Below, piece after piece: positions 1 to 9,065 of a stretch of DNA of 64,000 nucleotides. The stretch is from Hymenobacter sp. H14-R3. GTDB lineage: Bacteria; Bacteroidota; Bacteroidia; Cytophagales; Hymenobacteraceae. Position numbers and translations under genes: made by a program. The DNA is taken from positions 186,001 through 250,000 of the forward strand of contig NZ_JASITD010000003.1 of NCBI RefSeq assembly GCF_030063445.1, written 5' to 3'. How positions within the stretch are numbered: the first letter of the stretch is position 1; the number at the start of each line of letters is the position of its first letter. Below the pieces are notes generated by a model. It was not told the origin of the DNA. It saw only the letters and a list, made by a program, of their open reading frames with translations, and made no database searches.

Positions 1-575
1 TCCTTTCGGCCCGGGAAGTTGCGCGCCCCGTGCATCGAAAACGTAAACACCCGCGGCTCGTGCTGAAAGAGGGCCGCCGTGCCGTTGCCCTGATGCACAT
101 CGAGGTCGATGATGAGAATCTGGCGCACCCGCGCCGGCTCATGGGCCAGCAGCCAGTTGGCCGCCACGGCTTGGTCGTTGAGCAGGCAAAAGCCCTCGGG
201 GCGGCCCGCAAATGCGTGGTGCGTGCCCCCAGCAATGTTGAGGGCCACGCCGCCACCCGCCAGCACCCGCTGCGCGCAGCCGATGGTGCCGCCGAGCAGG
301 GTCATTTCGCGGTCGGCCAGCGCAGGGCTCCATGGGAAGCCGCTGGCCCGCTCCTCCTGGCGCGTGAGCTGGCCGTGCAGCAGGCGGTGCACGTAGTTGG
401 CTTCGTGGGTAAGCAGCACATCGGCCAGCGGCGGCGGGGTAGGCACGAAGAAATCGCTGGCCGTGGCGGTGCCTTCGTGCAGTAGCTGCTCGGGCAGCAA
501 CTCGTACTTGAGCATGGGAAAGCGGTGGCCGGGCGGCAGGGGCAGCAGGTAGTTGGGGGCAAACGCAATATTCAT
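1..575 (-). CDS. Histone deacetylase family protein (3' end beyond window)
   Basis: The first 191 residues are present; the rest runs off the left edge. The class I/II histone-deacetylase (acetylpolyamine amidohydrolase) fold is recognisable: a GGTHHAF stretch with the active-site His pair at residues 119-120, GFCLLND just after it, and the metal-binding IIDLDVHQGNG motif at 155-165 (Asp159 and His161 are the expected zinc ligands). Bacterial members hydrolyse amide bonds of acetylated small molecules or proteins; the substrate here cannot be told. The ATG at 575 is chosen because homology-like sequence begins immediately (MNIAFAPNYLLPLPPGHRFP). No Shine-Dalgarno is visible. It faces away from the small plus-strand gene that follows. 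Confidence 0.9.
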   Translation of the reverse strand, partial: MNIAFAPNYLLPLPPGHRFPMLKYELLPEQLLHEGTATASDFFVPTPPPLADVLLTHEANYVHRLLHGQLTRQEERASGFPWSPALADREMTLLGGTIGCAQRVLAGGGVALNIAGGTHHAFAGRPEGFCLLNDQAVAANWLLAHEPARVRQILIIDLDVHQGNGTAALFQHEPRVFTFSMHGARNFPGRK

Positions 576-809
576 AGAGGAGGCCCACGCGGGAGCCGAA
601 ATGAAACTAAACGGGGAACCTAGGCACCGGCAGAAAGCGCAGTTAGCAACGAGCCGCGCAGGACAATTCGGCGACTTTAAACGGGTATTGAACGAGTGCT
701 TAGCTTATTAGCTTGCTACGGGCAATCCAACTTGCAGGCACTGTCGTAGCTTTGCTATGATTCGTCAGTAAGTTGTAATTTTCCCGCCTCTTAATTTCTG
801 TTGCTCAGC

Positions 810-1010
810 ATGGCTTCTCCGCATCTCAGCGCTTCCCACCGCTCGTCATCGTCCCACCCCTATCGCCGCTCCTCCTTCAACGGGGCCAGGCAGCTGCAGG
901 CTGCCGGTGCTTCTACGCGGCGTACGCTGGTGGTAGTGGGGTTGCTGGTGGCGGCGCTGGTCGTAACGCTGGGGGTGGTAGCCTACCACCTGGCCACTAG
1001 CCCGCAGTAG
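810..1010 (+). CDS. Small Ser-rich protein with C-terminal membrane segment
   Basis: A 66-residue reading frame begins at ATG 810 (a TTG three codons earlier is possible). Residues 1-40 are rich in Ser, His and Arg; a clear hydrophobic helix (LVVVGLLVAALVVTLGVVAY) lies close to the C-terminus, so the protein would be tail-anchored with a cytoplasmic Ser-rich head. A TAGCTTTG sequence at 747-754 fits the Bacteroidota -7 consensus TAnnTTTG and would leave a leader of about 50 nt. I do not recognise the family. The upstream stretch 576-746 shows nothing else I can identify. Confidence 0.5.
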   Translation: MASPHLSASHRSSSSHPYRRSSFNGARQLQAAGASTRRTLVVVGLLVAALVVTLGVVAYHLATSPQ

Positions 1011-1032
1011 CAAGCCGGAAGACTAACGGCTA

Positions 1033-1815
1033 CTATTCATCGAGCAGGCCGCCAAAAAGGCCGCCCAGCACGGTGCCGCTTTCTTTCTTGGCATTGCCGC
1101 CCCACGGGGCCAGGGCCTGAATAAGCTTCTTCACGGGCATCGACTGAATCCAGACGCGGCCGGTGCCGCGCAGGGTGGCCAGCATCAGGCCCTCGCCCCC
1201 AAATATCATCGACTTGAGGCCGCCCGCGCGCGCCACGCTAAAGTCAATACCCGGCTCAAACGCTACCACGCAGCCCGTATCCACGCGCAGCAGCTCGTTA
1301 TTCAGGCGCTTTTCGATGATGGTGCCGCCGGCGTGCACAAAGGCCTTGCCGTCGCCGGTCAGCTTTTGCAGAATAAAGCCCTCGCCGCCAAATAAGCCGG
1401 CCCCGAATTTCTGATTGAAATGCACGCTGATTTGGGTGCCCCGGGCGGCGGCCAAAAAGCCATCTTTCTGCACAATGAGGCCTTGGGGCATGGTGCCCAA
1501 GTCAACAGGAATAATAGTGCCCGGATAAGGGGCCGAAAAAGCCACCCGGCTCTTGCCTGAGTTACCCCGGTGCGTAAAGTGCGTCAGAAACAAGCTCTCG
1601 CCGGTGATGAGCCGCGTGCCCGCCGAAAACAGCTTACCCAACAGGCCCTGGTCGGGGGAAGAGCCATCGCCCATCTTGGTTTCGAAGGCAATGTCTTCCT
1701 CCATGTATACCATGGCACCGGCCTCGGCAATCACGGTTTCCTGGGGGTCCAGTTCTATTTCGAGCACCTGGATGTCGGCGCCAATAATTCGGTAATCAAC
1801 ATCGTGCGAGCGCAT
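1033..1815 (-). CDS. AIM24 / TIGR00266 family protein
   Basis: The 260-residue protein is a full-length member of the AIM24 family (PF01987; TIGR00266 type). These are soluble beta-prism proteins of unsettled function. Visible family features are the N-terminal [16 protein letters not shown] strand pair, the EAGAMVYM segment around residues 30-40, glycine-rich loops ([30 protein letters not shown]) and a C-terminal GGLFGGLL tail. I chose the ATG at 1815; a TTG at 1860 would add 15 residues that do not look like the family. It is transcribed alone between convergent and tandem neighbours. Confidence 0.88.
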   Translation of the reverse strand: MRSHDVDYRIIGADIQVLEIELDPQETVIAEAGAMVYMEEDIAFETKMGDGSSPDQGLLGKLFSAGTRLITGESLFLTHFTHRGNSGKSRVAFSAPYPGTIIPVDLGTMPQGLIVQKDGFLAAARGTQISVHFNQKFGAGLFGGEGFILQKLTGDGKAFVHAGGTIIEKRLNNELLRVDTGCVVAFEPGIDFSVARAGGLKSMIFGGEGLMLATLRGTGRVWIQSMPVKKLIQALAPWGGNAKKESGTVLGGLFGGLLDE

Positions 1816-1955
1816 GGCCAGGGAAATTTGGGTGGAGCACAAATGTAGCGTCCGCCCCAAATTACCGGCCCCAGTCGGCCCCGGGCCGCTCCCAGCTTGG
1901 CTGGGCCACCTAGCGCAGTAGCCATGTAGCCAACGTGTTGATTACCAAATTCTTA

Positions 1956-2369
1956 CTATTCGGGTAGCTCTTGGCGGGTCTCGGCGGCCTCGTCGTCGTC
2001 GGTAGCGGCGGGCTTTTTGCGCTTGGCCTCGCGGCTGGTGCGCTTCATAAAGTCCTCGTCGGTTTCTTCTGGCTCTTCGGGCGGGCCATCGGTGGCGGGG
2101 AAGTTTTCTTCATCTTCGCGGGCCAGGCGGGCTTCTTCGGCAGCGGTGCGGGCCTGCGCTTCTTCGCCGAACTGCCCCTCGCGGTGCACTATTTTCTTGT
2201 CGCGCACGTGGCGGCCCAAAAACTGGTTTATCTGCTCGATGGAATAGTTGGAGGTGATTTCGCCCAGCGGGTTCACGCCGATTTCGAAGCCATCCAATTC
2301 TTTATGCACGCGGGCTTTCTTCTCAGGCTCGGCGGGCTTCTGCTTGGGTTTGGTGGGTTTCTTAGCCAT
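1956..2369 (-). CDS. Charged hypothetical protein
   Basis: The 137-residue protein has a Lys/Pro-rich N-terminus (MAKKPTKPKQKP), a short ordered-looking centre (residues 25-65, with EIGVNPLGEITSNYSIEQIN) and a long Glu/Asp/Arg-rich, probably disordered C-terminal half. It has no signal peptide or membrane helix. The ordered centre resembles short conserved hypothetical proteins of Cytophagales, but I cannot assign a function. It lies downstream of gltX in the same direction, 106 bp after the gltX stop on the opposite side, so it could be expressed independently. Confidence 0.75.
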   Translation of the reverse strand: MAKKPTKPKQKPAEPEKKARVHKELDGFEIGVNPLGEITSNYSIEQINQFLGRHVRDKKIVHREGQFGEEAQARTAAEEARLAREDEENFPATDGPPEEPEETDEDFMKRTSREAKRKKPAATDDDEAAETRQELPE

Positions 2370-2417
2370 TTCTCTTTCAAGAAGTCAGTAACGATGAGCA
2401 ACTACGGGCCAACGCAA

Positions 2418-2450
2418 GAGGCCGCGTCGTAGTGCATACGGCGCGGCCTC
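2418..2450 (-). terminator. GC-rich hairpin after gltX
   Basis: GAGGCCGCG (2418-2426) pairs perfectly with CGCGGCCTC (2442-2450) around a 15-nt loop, 26 bp beyond the gltX stop. It lacks a T-run on the minus strand, so it may be a weak or Rho-assisted terminator, or an RNA-stabilising hairpin. Confidence 0.4.
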
Positions 2451-2475
2451 GGGTTGGGGTTTGGTGGGCCGGGCG

Positions 2476-4023
2476 CTAGCTCAGGCGCTCGATGGCCATG
2501 CGCAGGCGCTTGGCTACCTCGCCAGTACCCAAGATGGCCAGCGTTTCGAACAGGTCGGGGCCGGCGGCTGCGCCAGTCACGGCTACGCGCAAGGCCTGCA
2601 ATACCTGGCCCGGCTTCAGGCCCTGATCTTCTACCGTTTGGGTAAAAATCGCCTTCAGCACCTCCGCATTGCTGCTGGGCTCCGAGGTGGCGGGCAGGGC
2701 TTCGGCGTAGGCAGCCAGGGCGGCGCTCACCTGCGGGTTCCACTTCTTGCTGATAACCGCCGGGTCGTACTCGGTGGGGGCTTCGAAAAAATACCGGGCT
2801 TCCTGCCAGAAATCCTGCGGGAAGCTCACGCGCTCCTTCATCACGCCCACAATCTGTTCGGCCTTGGCTTGGTCGCAGGCAATGCCGTGCGCGGCCACGG
2901 CCGTGAGCAGGTAGGGCGCCAGCTCGGCATCGGACTTGGCGCGCAGGTAGTGCTCATTAAACCACTTCACCTTGGCCTGGTCAAATTTGGCGGGCGACTT
3001 GCTCACGCGGTCAATCGAAAAGGCCTGAATCAGCTCGTCCATCGAGAAGATTTCCTGCAACGTGCCGGGGTTCCAGCCCAAAAAGGCCAGAAAATTGATT
3101 AGCGCCTCGGGCAGGTAGCCTTCCTCGCGGTAGCCTTTGCTGAGGGTGGGCTCGCCGGTTTCGGCGTCGGTGCCGCGCCACTCGGTGGCAAAAACCGGGA
3201 AGCCCAGGCGGTCGCCATCGCGCTTGCTGAGCTTGCCCGTGCCATCAGGCTTGAGCAGCAGCGGCAAGTGGGCAAACTGCGGCATGGTCTTTTCCCAGCC
3301 CAGGTAGCGGTAGAGCAGCACGTGCAGCGGCGCGCTCGGCAGCCACTCTTCCCCCCTGATAACGTGGGAGATATCCATCAAATGGTCATCCACGATATTG
3401 GCCAGGTGGTAGGTCGGCATGCCGTCCGATTTCATCAGCACCTTGTCGTCGATGGCGCTCGAATGCACCACTACCCAGCCCCGAATCATGTCCTGAAAGC
3501 GCACTTCCTCCTTGCGCGGCACCTTGAGGCGAATCACGTAGGGCGTGTTGTTTTCGAGCAGCGCCTTCACCTCGTCCTCTGGTAGGGTGAGCGAGTTGCG
3601 CATTTGGGCACGGGTAATGCTGTTGTACTGTGGGTTGGGCACCTTGGCGGCTTGCAGGCGCTCGCGCATCACATCCAGCTCCTCGGGCGTGTCGAAGGCA
3701 TAGTAGGCGTAGCCGTCGCGGATGAGCTGGTCGGCGTAGGCGCGGTACATGGGCTTGCGCTCGCTCTGGCGGTAGGGCGCGTGGGGGCCGCCCTTCCAGG
3801 GGCTTTCGTCCAACTCAATACCCACCCATTCGAGGCTTTCGCGGATGTAATCCTCAGCACCGGGCACAAACCGATTTTGGTCGGTGTCCTCGATGCGCAG
3901 TATCATGGTGCCGCCCAACTTACGGGCCAGCAAGTAGTTATAAAGCGCCGTACGAACGCCGCCAATGTGCAGCGGCCCCGTGGGCGAAGGTGCAAAGCGC
4001 ACCCGAACAGGTCGGTCAGTCAT
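2476..4023 (-). CDS. gltX: Glutamyl-tRNA synthetase
   Basis: A class I aminoacyl-tRNA synthetase that charges tRNA-Glu with glutamate in the cytoplasm. The 515-residue protein has the HIGH-type motif FAPSPTGPLHIGG at residues 10-22 and the KMSKS-type loop KLSKRDG beginning at residue 264. The C-terminal anticodon-binding region is complete. The ATG at 4023 is used: it places the HIGH motif at its normal distance, while an in-frame start 87 bp upstream would read through a palindromic repeat. That repeat (4029-4122) begins only 5 bp before the start codon, so the promoter either lies in the repeat or transcription comes from ridA. Confidence 0.97.
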   Translation of the reverse strand: MTDRPVRVRFAPSPTGPLHIGGVRTALYNYLLARKLGGTMILRIEDTDQNRFVPGAEDYIRESLEWVGIELDESPWKGGPHAPYRQSERKPMYRAYADQLIRDGYAYYAFDTPEELDVMRERLQAAKVPNPQYNSITRAQMRNSLTLPEDEVKALLENNTPYVIRLKVPRKEEVRFQDMIRGWVVVHSSAIDDKVLMKSDGMPTYHLANIVDDHLMDISHVIRGEEWLPSAPLHVLLYRYLGWEKTMPQFAHLPLLLKPDGTGKLSKRDGDRLGFPVFATEWRGTDAETGEPTLSKGYREEGYLPEALINFLAFLGWNPGTLQEIFSMDELIQAFSIDRVSKSPAKFDQAKVKWFNEHYLRAKSDAELAPYLLTAVAAHGIACDQAKAEQIVGVMKERVSFPQDFWQEARYFFEAPTEYDPAVISKKWNPQVSAALAAYAEALPATSEPSSNAEVLKAIFTQTVEDQGLKPGQVLQALRVAVTGAAAGPDLFETLAILGTGEVAKRLRMAIERLS

Positions 4024-4028
4024 AGTAG

Positions 4029-4122
4029 GTGCGGTAAGCTTTAGCTTGCCGTAAAGAATATGCAAAGGTAACTTCCGGCCCACGGGAAAAGCCGTTCGAC
4101 GGCAAGCCAAAGCTTACCGCAC
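4029..4122. repeat. Palindromic repeat, family A (GCGGTAAGCTT), copy 1
   Basis: Two 24-nt arms (4029-4052 and 4099-4122) are inverted copies with one mismatch; the arms contain GCGGTAAGCTTTAGCTTGCC. The same element occurs at 52557-52619. It fills the space between the ridA stop and the gltX start. It has no ORF and no transposase. Confidence 0.85.
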
Positions 4123-4125
4123 TAC

Positions 4126-4509
4126 CTACCCTACCGCGATACAGGAAATTTCCACCTCCACATCGCGCGGCAGGCGGGCTACCTCCACCGTTTCGCGAGC
4201 CGGGGCGGTGGCCTCGTCAAAGTAAGTACCGTATATCTGATTGATAATGGCAAAGTTACCTAAGTCTTTTACGAAGATGGAGCACTTCACCACGTCCGTT
4301 AGCTGCAAGCCGCCAGCCTTCAACACGGCCGTCAGGTTTTGGAGTACTTGGTGCGTTTGGGCGGCTACGTCGCCTTCGCCCACGAGCTGCCCGGCGGCGC
4401 TCAGCGGGATTTGGCCCGAAACGTAAAGCGTATTACCGGCCTTGATGGCCTGTGAGTAGGGGCCGATGGGCGCGGGCGCCTGGTCGGTGAGGATAACTTG
4501 GTGGGGCAT
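4126..4509 (-). CDS. ridA: RidA family reactive enamine/imine deaminase
   Basis: At 127 residues this is a full-length YjgF/YER057c/UK114 protein. RidA hydrolyses reactive 2-aminoacrylate-type enamines made by PLP enzymes, releasing 2-oxo acids and ammonia, and works as a cytoplasmic trimer. Signature features are APIGPYSQAIKAGNTLYVSG near residues 12-31 and the C-terminal ARETVEVARLPRDVEVEI segment carrying the conserved Arg that binds the substrate carboxylate, then the EISCIAVG end. The start is ATG 4509. It precedes gltX in the same direction with a palindromic repeat between them. Confidence 0.95.
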   Translation of the reverse strand: MPHQVILTDQAPAPIGPYSQAIKAGNTLYVSGQIPLSAAGQLVGEGDVAAQTHQVLQNLTAVLKAGGLQLTDVVKCSIFVKDLGNFAIINQIYGTYFDEATAPARETVEVARLPRDVEVEISCIAVG

Positions 4510-4560
4510 GAGAAAAGAAGGCTCTAATTGTGAATAGAATGCTGTTTGTCAACAATTTGC

Positions 4561-5991
4561 TTATGGCAACAGATAGGCATAAGCAGCTTTGCGGTGAAAG
4601 AACTGGGCGTATGCCCTGTTTCCCCACAGGGCCGGATTACAGGAAATATCCGAGTAAAATATGGTAACCGGATGCACGGGTAGGTCGGGCAAACGCACGC
4701 TGTCTTGCTGAGTAGTACGCATTATACGATAGCGAGTCAACTGCGCCGCATGGTAGCGGGCGGCATCGCCCCCGAGCCAGTCACGGTAAGCCTGCACCAC
4801 GGTATTGGGTGCCCGGCCGATGCCAGCATGCACCAGGTTCTGGTTGTGGTCAGTGAAGAAAAGGCAACTGAGCAACAGTGCTCCACCCACATAAAGCCCT
4901 GGGCCTGCCGGATACCGCAGTTGCGCACTTGGGCCATGATGCTTTATGGCTGCGCATACGCTCAAAAACCAGCAGAGCAAAAAGTAAAAATAAAGAAGGT
5001 TTTTAACCCGCAAAGCCGGGCCAATACCTTGCGCAGCATAGCAAAACCACGTAGTGCCGAATAGCCCCGCCCCTAGCAGGAGCGGCCACAGCCAGCTAGG
5101 CCCAGCAACCAGCCGGTTGAGTAAGCTGCGGCCAGGGTAGCGGGCCGTAGCCTGGATTATGGGTAGTAGTAGTAAGGTGAGGGCAAGCAGCAGCGCATTG
5201 CCAACCCAATTGAGGAGCAGGTAGCCCGTGCTTAACGCGGCCAATACCGCGGCATTTCCCACCTGAATGATACTCGGCCGGATACCCAGACGATGAAAAT
5301 TTCCGGGTGCGGCGAGCGTGAGCAGGCAGCCAACCGCAATGGCGGCCCCTGCCCAATGCGCCTCTCGGCGGAATGGCCGTAGCGTAGGCATTGCCCATAC
5401 CGCACTGCCCACCAATAGCAAAAGCAAAGCCATCACCTCGGAAAAACCAGCAATGAAAAACCCTATTAGCCCACCAAGCAACCACCAGCCACCCCACTGC
5501 GGCCCGGCTGGGGCTGCATAAAAAGTAGCTAATAGAATCAATAACCAGCAGCTCATAATGAGTGGGGTTAAGTAAGCTACTGCGCCTGTCAACCAGAAAA
5601 TGCCTTCGGCGGGCCATGGAAAGGCACTTAGCCCCGTAACGAGAACCACGCTTCCCGCCAACAGCCGGCCGGTTGGCAGGCCCGGCACCAGTACTACAAC
5701 CGCCGCAAATAAGCTACTGACAAAGAGGCTTATAAAGCCAAAAATTAGGTAAGGGTACCAAGCTGGATGCGCATCGAACAACTGATGAATGGCACTGAAC
5801 AAGGAAGCCGAGTATCGACCCGACCAATTCACATAAGTACCCCAAGTATAGCTGAAGATATCGGTGGCGCGCAAAGCAGTGCCGATAGCGTAGTCGTCCA
5901 GCGCGGCATGGCTGTAGAAAGCCAGCCCCAGAAAAGGCAATACGCAGCCTAAAGCAGCCAAAAATGAAAACAGGGCAGCTGGTCGTGGCAT
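4561..5991 (-). CDS. Polytopic membrane protein, DUF6056-like
   Basis: The 476-residue protein has about ten or more hydrophobic helices spread over its length and a C-terminal soluble stretch of about 100 residues. The N-terminal loop after helix 1 contains DDYAIGTALR and a YVNWSGRYSA motif, resembling the acidic first-loop signature of DUF6056 and GT-C-like glycosyltransferase membrane proteins. A role in surface-glycan assembly is plausible but inferred. The start is ATG 5991; the frame extends 27 nt further. Base composition is visibly lower in GC than in flanking genes, which is compatible with acquisition by transfer or with a strain-variable surface gene. Confidence 0.75.
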   Translation of the reverse strand: MPRPAALFSFLAALGCVLPFLGLAFYSHAALDDYAIGTALRATDIFSYTWGTYVNWSGRYSASLFSAIHQLFDAHPAWYPYLIFGFISLFVSSLFAAVVVLVPGLPTGRLLAGSVVLVTGLSAFPWPAEGIFWLTGAVAYLTPLIMSCWLLILLATFYAAPAGPQWGGWWLLGGLIGFFIAGFSEVMALLLLLVGSAVWAMPTLRPFRREAHWAGAAIAVGCLLTLAAPGNFHRLGIRPSIIQVGNAAVLAALSTGYLLLNWVGNALLLALTLLLLPIIQATARYPGRSLLNRLVAGPSWLWPLLLGAGLFGTTWFCYAAQGIGPALRVKNLLYFYFLLCWFLSVCAAIKHHGPSAQLRYPAGPGLYVGGALLLSCLFFTDHNQNLVHAGIGRAPNTVVQAYRDWLGGDAARYHAAQLTRYRIMRTTQQDSVRLPDLPVHPVTIFYSDISCNPALWGNRAYAQFFHRKAAYAYLLP

Positions 5992-6063
5992 AGCGCAATA
6001 ACGCAACGATAAAAGCACTTAGCAACGCTGGTATAACGTACTAATCAATATATTACAAAAACA

Positions 6064-6105
6064 AAAGTCATGCCGAGGCTGTCTAAACAGCCTCGGCATG
6101 ACTTT
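6064..6105 (-). terminator. Intrinsic terminator of glmS
   Basis: A perfect 19-bp stem (6064-6082 with 6087-6105; core GTCATGCCGAGGCTGT) has a 4-nt loop. On the minus strand it is followed by TTTGTTTTTG, giving the U-rich tail expected of a Rho-independent terminator 50 bp after the glmS stop. Confidence 0.85.
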
Positions 6106-6154
6106 CTATCACTTAGCGCAACTATCTGATAAACAGAAGCAAGTCGACTTATAC

Positions 6155-7990
6155 TTACTCCACCGTCACCGACTTGGCGAGGTTGCGGGGCTGGTCTACG
6201 TTGCAGCCGCGCAGCACGGCAATGTGGTAGCTCAGGAGCTGCAGCGGAATCACCGACACCAGCGGCATCAGGACCTCCGAGGTGGCGGGCACTTCAATCA
6301 CGAACTCGGCCATGGCCGGGATGGTAGTGTCGCCTTCCGTTACCACGGCGATGATGCGGCCTTTGCGGGCTTTCACCTCCTGAATGTTGCTTACCACCTT
6401 CTCATACGAACTGTCTTTGGTAGCGATAACTACCACCGGCATATTCTCGTCGATGAGGGCGATGGGGCCGTGCTTCATCTCGGCGGCGGGGTACCCCTCA
6501 GCGTGGATATAGCTGATTTCCTTGAGCTTAAGCGCGCCTTCCAGGGCTACCGGAAAGTTGTAGCCGCGGCCCAGGTATAGGAAGTTAGGCACATCCTTAA
6601 ACGTTTCGGCAATCAGCTGGATTTCGGCGTCTAGCTTCAACGCTTTCTCCACCTTGGCGGGAATGTTGTGCAGTTCAGTCGTCAGCTCGCGCAGGCGGGT
6701 GTCTGAGAGCGTGCCCTTGCGCTGGCCGATGCACATGGCCAGCAGCGTGAGCACCGTTACCTGGGCCGTGAAGGCCTTGGTAGAAGCTACGCCAATTTCG
6801 GGGCCGGCGTGGGTGTAGGCGCCGGCGTCGGTGGCGCGGGCAATGCTGCTACCCACCACGTTGCAGATGCCGAAAATGGTGGCACCCTTGCTCTTAGCCA
6901 ACTCCAGGGCAGCCAGCGTGTCGGCCGTTTCACCGCTCTGCGAGATGGCGATTACGATATCGCGTTCCGAGATAACCGGGTTACGGTAGCGGAACTCCGA
7001 AGCGTACTCCACCTCCACCGGAATGCGCGCCAGGTCCTCAATGAGATACTCGGCTACCAGGCCGGCGTGCCACGACGTGCCGCAGGCCACGATGATAATG
7101 CGCTGGGCATTCACAAACTTCTGCTCGTAGGCCCGGAAGCCCGCCATGTTGAGGTGGCTACCACCCAGCTCCAGGCGCCCGCGCATGGAATCGAGGATAG
7201 AGCGCGGCTGCTCAAAAATCTCCTTGAGCATAAAGTGCTCGTAGCCACCCTTTTCGATACTATCAAGCTCCAGCTCCAGGCGCTGAATGTAGGGCGTCTG
7301 CACCACGTCTTCGCGCGAGCGGATGGCCATCTGCCCGTCCTTGATAACGACCAGTTCGTAGTCGTTTACATAGACTACCTCATTGGTGTACTCAATGATG
7401 GGCGTGGCATCGGAAGCCACAAAAAACTCGCCTTCACCAATGCCGATAACCAGCGGCGAGCCCTTGCGGGCCGCGATGAGCTGGTTGGGGGCATCCTTGC
7501 TCAGCACCACAATGGCGTAAGCACCAACTACTTCGTGCAGCGCCAGGCGCACGGCTTCTTCCAGCGTGCAGTTATTATTTGTCTGGATATCCTCGATGAG
7601 GTTGACGAACACCTCCGTATCGGTATCGGAGTGGAACGTGTGGCCCTGCTGTTCGAGGTGGGTTTTCAGCGCCGCGTAGTTCTCGATGATGCCGTTATGA
7701 ATGATGGCAATCCGCTCGGAGGTTGAGTAATGCGGGTGAGCATTCACGTCGTTGGGCTCACCGTGGGTAGCCCAGCGGGTGTGGCCCATGCCCACGGTGG
7801 CGTGAGTATCCTTATCGGTCAGGAATTTCTCCAGCTCGGCTACTTTGCCCTTTTTCTTATAGACGCTCAGCTCACCGTTGAGCAGGGCTACGCCGGCCGA
7901 GTCGTAGCCCCGGTATTCGAGGCGATGCAGTCCTTTAAGGATAATGGGGCAGGCCTCACGATGGCCGAGATATGCAACGATACCGCACAT
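6155..7990 (-). CDS. glmS: Glutamine--fructose-6-phosphate aminotransferase (isomerizing)
   Basis: It makes glucosamine-6-phosphate from fructose-6-phosphate and glutamine, the entry step to UDP-GlcNAc for peptidoglycan and LPS. The 611-residue length is standard. Cys2 after Met1 (MCGIVAYLGHREA) is the N-terminal nucleophile of the glutaminase domain; GTSWHAGLVAEYLIE and ISQSGETADT mark the first SIS domain and HAEGYPAAEMKHGPIALI the second; the end NLAKSVTVE is the conserved C-terminus. I saw no glmS ribozyme-like leader; the 216 bp upstream is mostly plain sequence with one hairpin assigned to the next gene. Confidence 0.98.
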   Translation of the reverse strand: MCGIVAYLGHREACPIILKGLHRLEYRGYDSAGVALLNGELSVYKKKGKVAELEKFLTDKDTHATVGMGHTRWATHGEPNDVNAHPHYSTSERIAIIHNGIIENYAALKTHLEQQGHTFHSDTDTEVFVNLIEDIQTNNNCTLEEAVRLALHEVVGAYAIVVLSKDAPNQLIAARKGSPLVIGIGEGEFFVASDATPIIEYTNEVVYVNDYELVVIKDGQMAIRSREDVVQTPYIQRLELELDSIEKGGYEHFMLKEIFEQPRSILDSMRGRLELGGSHLNMAGFRAYEQKFVNAQRIIIVACGTSWHAGLVAEYLIEDLARIPVEVEYASEFRYRNPVISERDIVIAISQSGETADTLAALELAKSKGATIFGICNVVGSSIARATDAGAYTHAGPEIGVASTKAFTAQVTVLTLLAMCIGQRKGTLSDTRLRELTTELHNIPAKVEKALKLDAEIQLIAETFKDVPNFLYLGRGYNFPVALEGALKLKEISYIHAEGYPAAEMKHGPIALIDENMPVVVIATKDSSYEKVVSNIQEVKARKGRIIAVVTEGDTTIPAMAEFVIEVPATSEVLMPLVSVIPLQLLSYHIAVLRGCNVDQPRNLAKSVTVE

Positions 7991-8110
7991 GTGCAGAAAG
8001 AGTAAAAGTAAATTTTAAGATAACTAGTAAACCCGTAGAAGCGGGGCGTGGGGCTCTAGCAATTTTATAGCCAAACCGTCGCGCTCACCGCTAAGCGCTT
8101 GTAAAACAGC

Positions 8111-8151
8111 ACCGGCCGCTAGCTTCGCCCAAAGCGAGACCAGCGGCCGGT
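8111..8151 (-). terminator. Probable terminator after the starch-synthase-like gene
   Basis: ACCGGCCGCT (8111-8120) pairs with AGCGGCCGGT (8142-8151) 55 bp past the stop of the 8207-9019 gene. On the minus strand it is followed by GCTGTTTTAC, a short U-tract. Confidence 0.55.
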
Positions 8152-8206
8152 ACGGGACTCGCAAAGTTAAGAAGTATCTTCTCAACCTCGCCGGAGCCCA
8201 GAGGAA

Positions 8207-9019
8207 CTAGTTGGCCAGTTCGTCGTAGAGGGCTTGGTAGGAGGAGAGCAGGTTTTCGTCGGTAGCCACCTGGCTGAGGCGGTTGTTCAACGCGTATTCT
8301 TTGAATAAGCCATTCATATTGTCGGAAAAGTCCTCATCTTGGCGCACTACCGTATCGGCGTACTCCATACCCAGCTTCACGAAGCCCGAGAAGTCGGCCG
8401 TCTTCAGCGACTTCAGCATCTGGTCGTCGATGTCGAGCATCTTGGCTTTGTCTACTAAGTTTCCTTCAAATTTATCCAGGAACTCGTTGTTGTAGACCGT
8501 GAATACCGACTTGGCATCCTTGAAAACGGGGTCTTTTTTGTAGGTCGTTTTCAAGTACAGCGGGATGAGCGAGGTCATCCAGTCGTTGCAATGCACGATA
8601 TCGGGCGACCAGCCGAGCTTTTTCACCGTTTCGAGTACGCCCTTGCAGAAGAAGATGGCGCGCTCGTCGTTGTCGGCGTAGAACTTGTCGTTTTTATCAA
8701 CTAGCGCCGACTTGCGGTGGAAGTAATCCTCGTTGTCGATGAAATAAACCTGTAGCTTCGCGGTCGGAATGGAAGCTACCTTGATGACCAGGGGCTTCTC
8801 ATCGTCGCCCACCGCAATGTTGATGCCCGAGAGGCGTACCACTTCGTGCAGGCGGTTCTTACGCTCATTAATGATGCCGAAGCGAGGCACAAAAATCCGG
8901 ATTTCGGCGCCCGCCTCCTGCATGCCGGCCGGCAAGCGGCGCAACAGCTCCGCTACTTTCGTAGTCTGGAGAAAAGGGTCAATTTCGGTGGCCGCGTACA
9001 GGATGCGCAACTTCGACAT
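8207..9019 (-). CDS. Glycogen/starch synthase N-terminal-domain protein
   Basis: The 270-residue protein matches only the N-terminal Rossmann half of GT5 starch/glycogen synthases: KLRILYAATEIDPF at the start, AGAEIRIFVPRFGIIN around 36-51, an FFCKGVLETVKKLGWSPDIVHCNDW segment in the middle, then SVFTVYNNEF. The C-terminal GT-B domain that binds ADP-glucose is missing, although the gene is not visibly truncated and has its own promoter and terminator. Single-domain proteins of this sort are found next to panC in Bacteroidota; their activity is unknown, and they are unlikely to be complete glycogen synthases. It starts at ATG 9019 and diverges from panC. Confidence 0.85.
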   Translation of the reverse strand: MSKLRILYAATEIDPFLQTTKVAELLRRLPAGMQEAGAEIRIFVPRFGIINERKNRLHEVVRLSGINIAVGDDEKPLVIKVASIPTAKLQVYFIDNEDYFHRKSALVDKNDKFYADNDERAIFFCKGVLETVKKLGWSPDIVHCNDWMTSLIPLYLKTTYKKDPVFKDAKSVFTVYNNEFLDKFEGNLVDKAKMLDIDDQMLKSLKTADFSGFVKLGMEYADTVVRQDEDFSDNMNGLFKEYALNNRLSQVATDENLLSSYQALYDELAN

Positions 9020-9065
9020 AGCTAGTGAACTAAAGGATTTGAGAACGGGCCACAGATTGGCTCCA

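Noticed and set aside
7991..8110. A possible glmS ribozyme or riboswitch upstream of glmS
   Set aside because: No conserved ribozyme core is visible; glmS ribozymes are also not usual in this phylum.
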